NCBI GenBank assembly: GCA_016867955.1
Contig: VGIE01000125.1
Coordinates: forward strand, 1-6,809
Direction of reading: 5' to 3'
Length of the DNA stretch: 6,809 nt
From: Betaproteobacteria bacterium
GTDB taxonomy: Bacteria; Pseudomonadota; Gammaproteobacteria; Burkholderiales; SG8-39
Part shown: one piece after another, positions 6,554 through 6,809 of the stretch
Numbering within the stretch: position 1 is the first letter of the stretch
Layout of the letters: every line of letters starts with the position of its first letter
Position numbers and translations under genes: made by a program
The notes under the pieces: model-generated
Told to the model about the DNA's origin: nothing
The model's input: only the letters and a program-made list of their open reading frames with translations
The model's database searches: none

Positions 6554-6809
6554 ATGGCGCTGAAGCTGCACATCACCGGCCTGGTGCAGGGCGTCGGATA
6601 TCGCGAAACCCTGCGCCGCGAGGCCGCAGCGCTGGGCGTGACCGGCTGGGTGCGCAACCGCCACGACGGCAGCGTGGAGGCATGGGTCGAAGGCCCGCCT
6701 GAGGCAGTGCGCGCGCTCATCGACTGGGCCTGGCGCGGGCCGCGCGCCGCGCGCGTGGCCGGCGTGAGAACGGTCGGAGTTGACGCCACCGAGTCCTGCA
6801 CGGGTTTCG
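6554..6809 (+). CDS. acyP: Acylphosphatase, 3' end beyond the right edge
   Basis: Acylphosphatase hydrolyses carboxyl-phosphate bonds of acyl phosphates. It is a small cytosolic enzyme of about 90 residues with a ferredoxin-like fold. Eighty-five codons are present, running from ATG 6554-6556 to the edge. The first signature LVQGVGYR is at 10-17, with the catalytic phosphate-binding Arg at 17. The second, GWVRNRHDGSVE, is at 31-42, with the catalytic Asn at 35. PPEAVRALIDWAWRGPRAARV and the terminal GF match the second helix and last strand, so only about five to eight residues are missing. The ribosome binding site is weak (CGAGA about 7-11 bases before the ATG). The gene starts 12 bases after the membrane protein gene and probably shares its transcript with metG. 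Confidence 0.95.
   Translation, partial: MALKLHITGLVQGVGYRETLRREAAALGVTGWVRNRHDGSVEAWVEGPPEAVRALIDWAWRGPRAARVAGVRTVGVDATESCTGF

Overview
This window looks like a chromosomal housekeeping segment from a GC-rich proteobacterium. Codon use is strongly GC-biased at third positions. The proteins (ApbC/Mrp, a 188-residue Dcd, a MetG with a fused C-terminal tRNA-binding domain) resemble those of beta- and gammaproteobacteria. The apbC-dcd pair divergent from metG also fits that group. A genus cannot be assigned from the sequence alone, and I see no phage, IS, CRISPR or RNA genes.

The layout is two divergent blocks separated by a 201-bp intergenic region (3747-3947). The minus-strand block reads right to left: apbC (iron-sulfur carrier ATPase), dcd (dCTP deaminase), lemA (single-pass membrane protein), then an M48/HtpX-like membrane zinc metalloprotease that runs off the left edge. 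The plus-strand block reads: metG (methionyl-tRNA synthetase), a GTG-started small membrane protein of unknown function 2 bases after the metG stop, then an acylphosphatase cut by the right edge a few residues before its expected end.

Two places are not ordinary. First, the M48 protease frame is interrupted by an in-frame TGA at 994-996, 57 codons after a typical family start (MNFFEHQ). The frame is otherwise uninterrupted and carries HEFSH and the downstream zinc-ligand Glu. The gene is therefore either mutated, mis-sequenced, or started at an internal codon.

Second, the last 35 bp of dcd are repeated exactly 82 bp downstream, in the dcd-lemA gap. The following bases are partly repeated too, and a strong GC-rich hairpin is present in only one of the two copies. 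This looks like a tandem duplication or insertion scar at the 3' end of dcd.

Functionally the region joins translation (metG), Fe-S assembly (apbC), pyrimidine deoxynucleotide supply (dcd), an envelope LemA/M48 pair and an acylphosphatase. I see no convincing novel multi-gene system; the membrane protein after metG is the only intact gene without a recognisable family.
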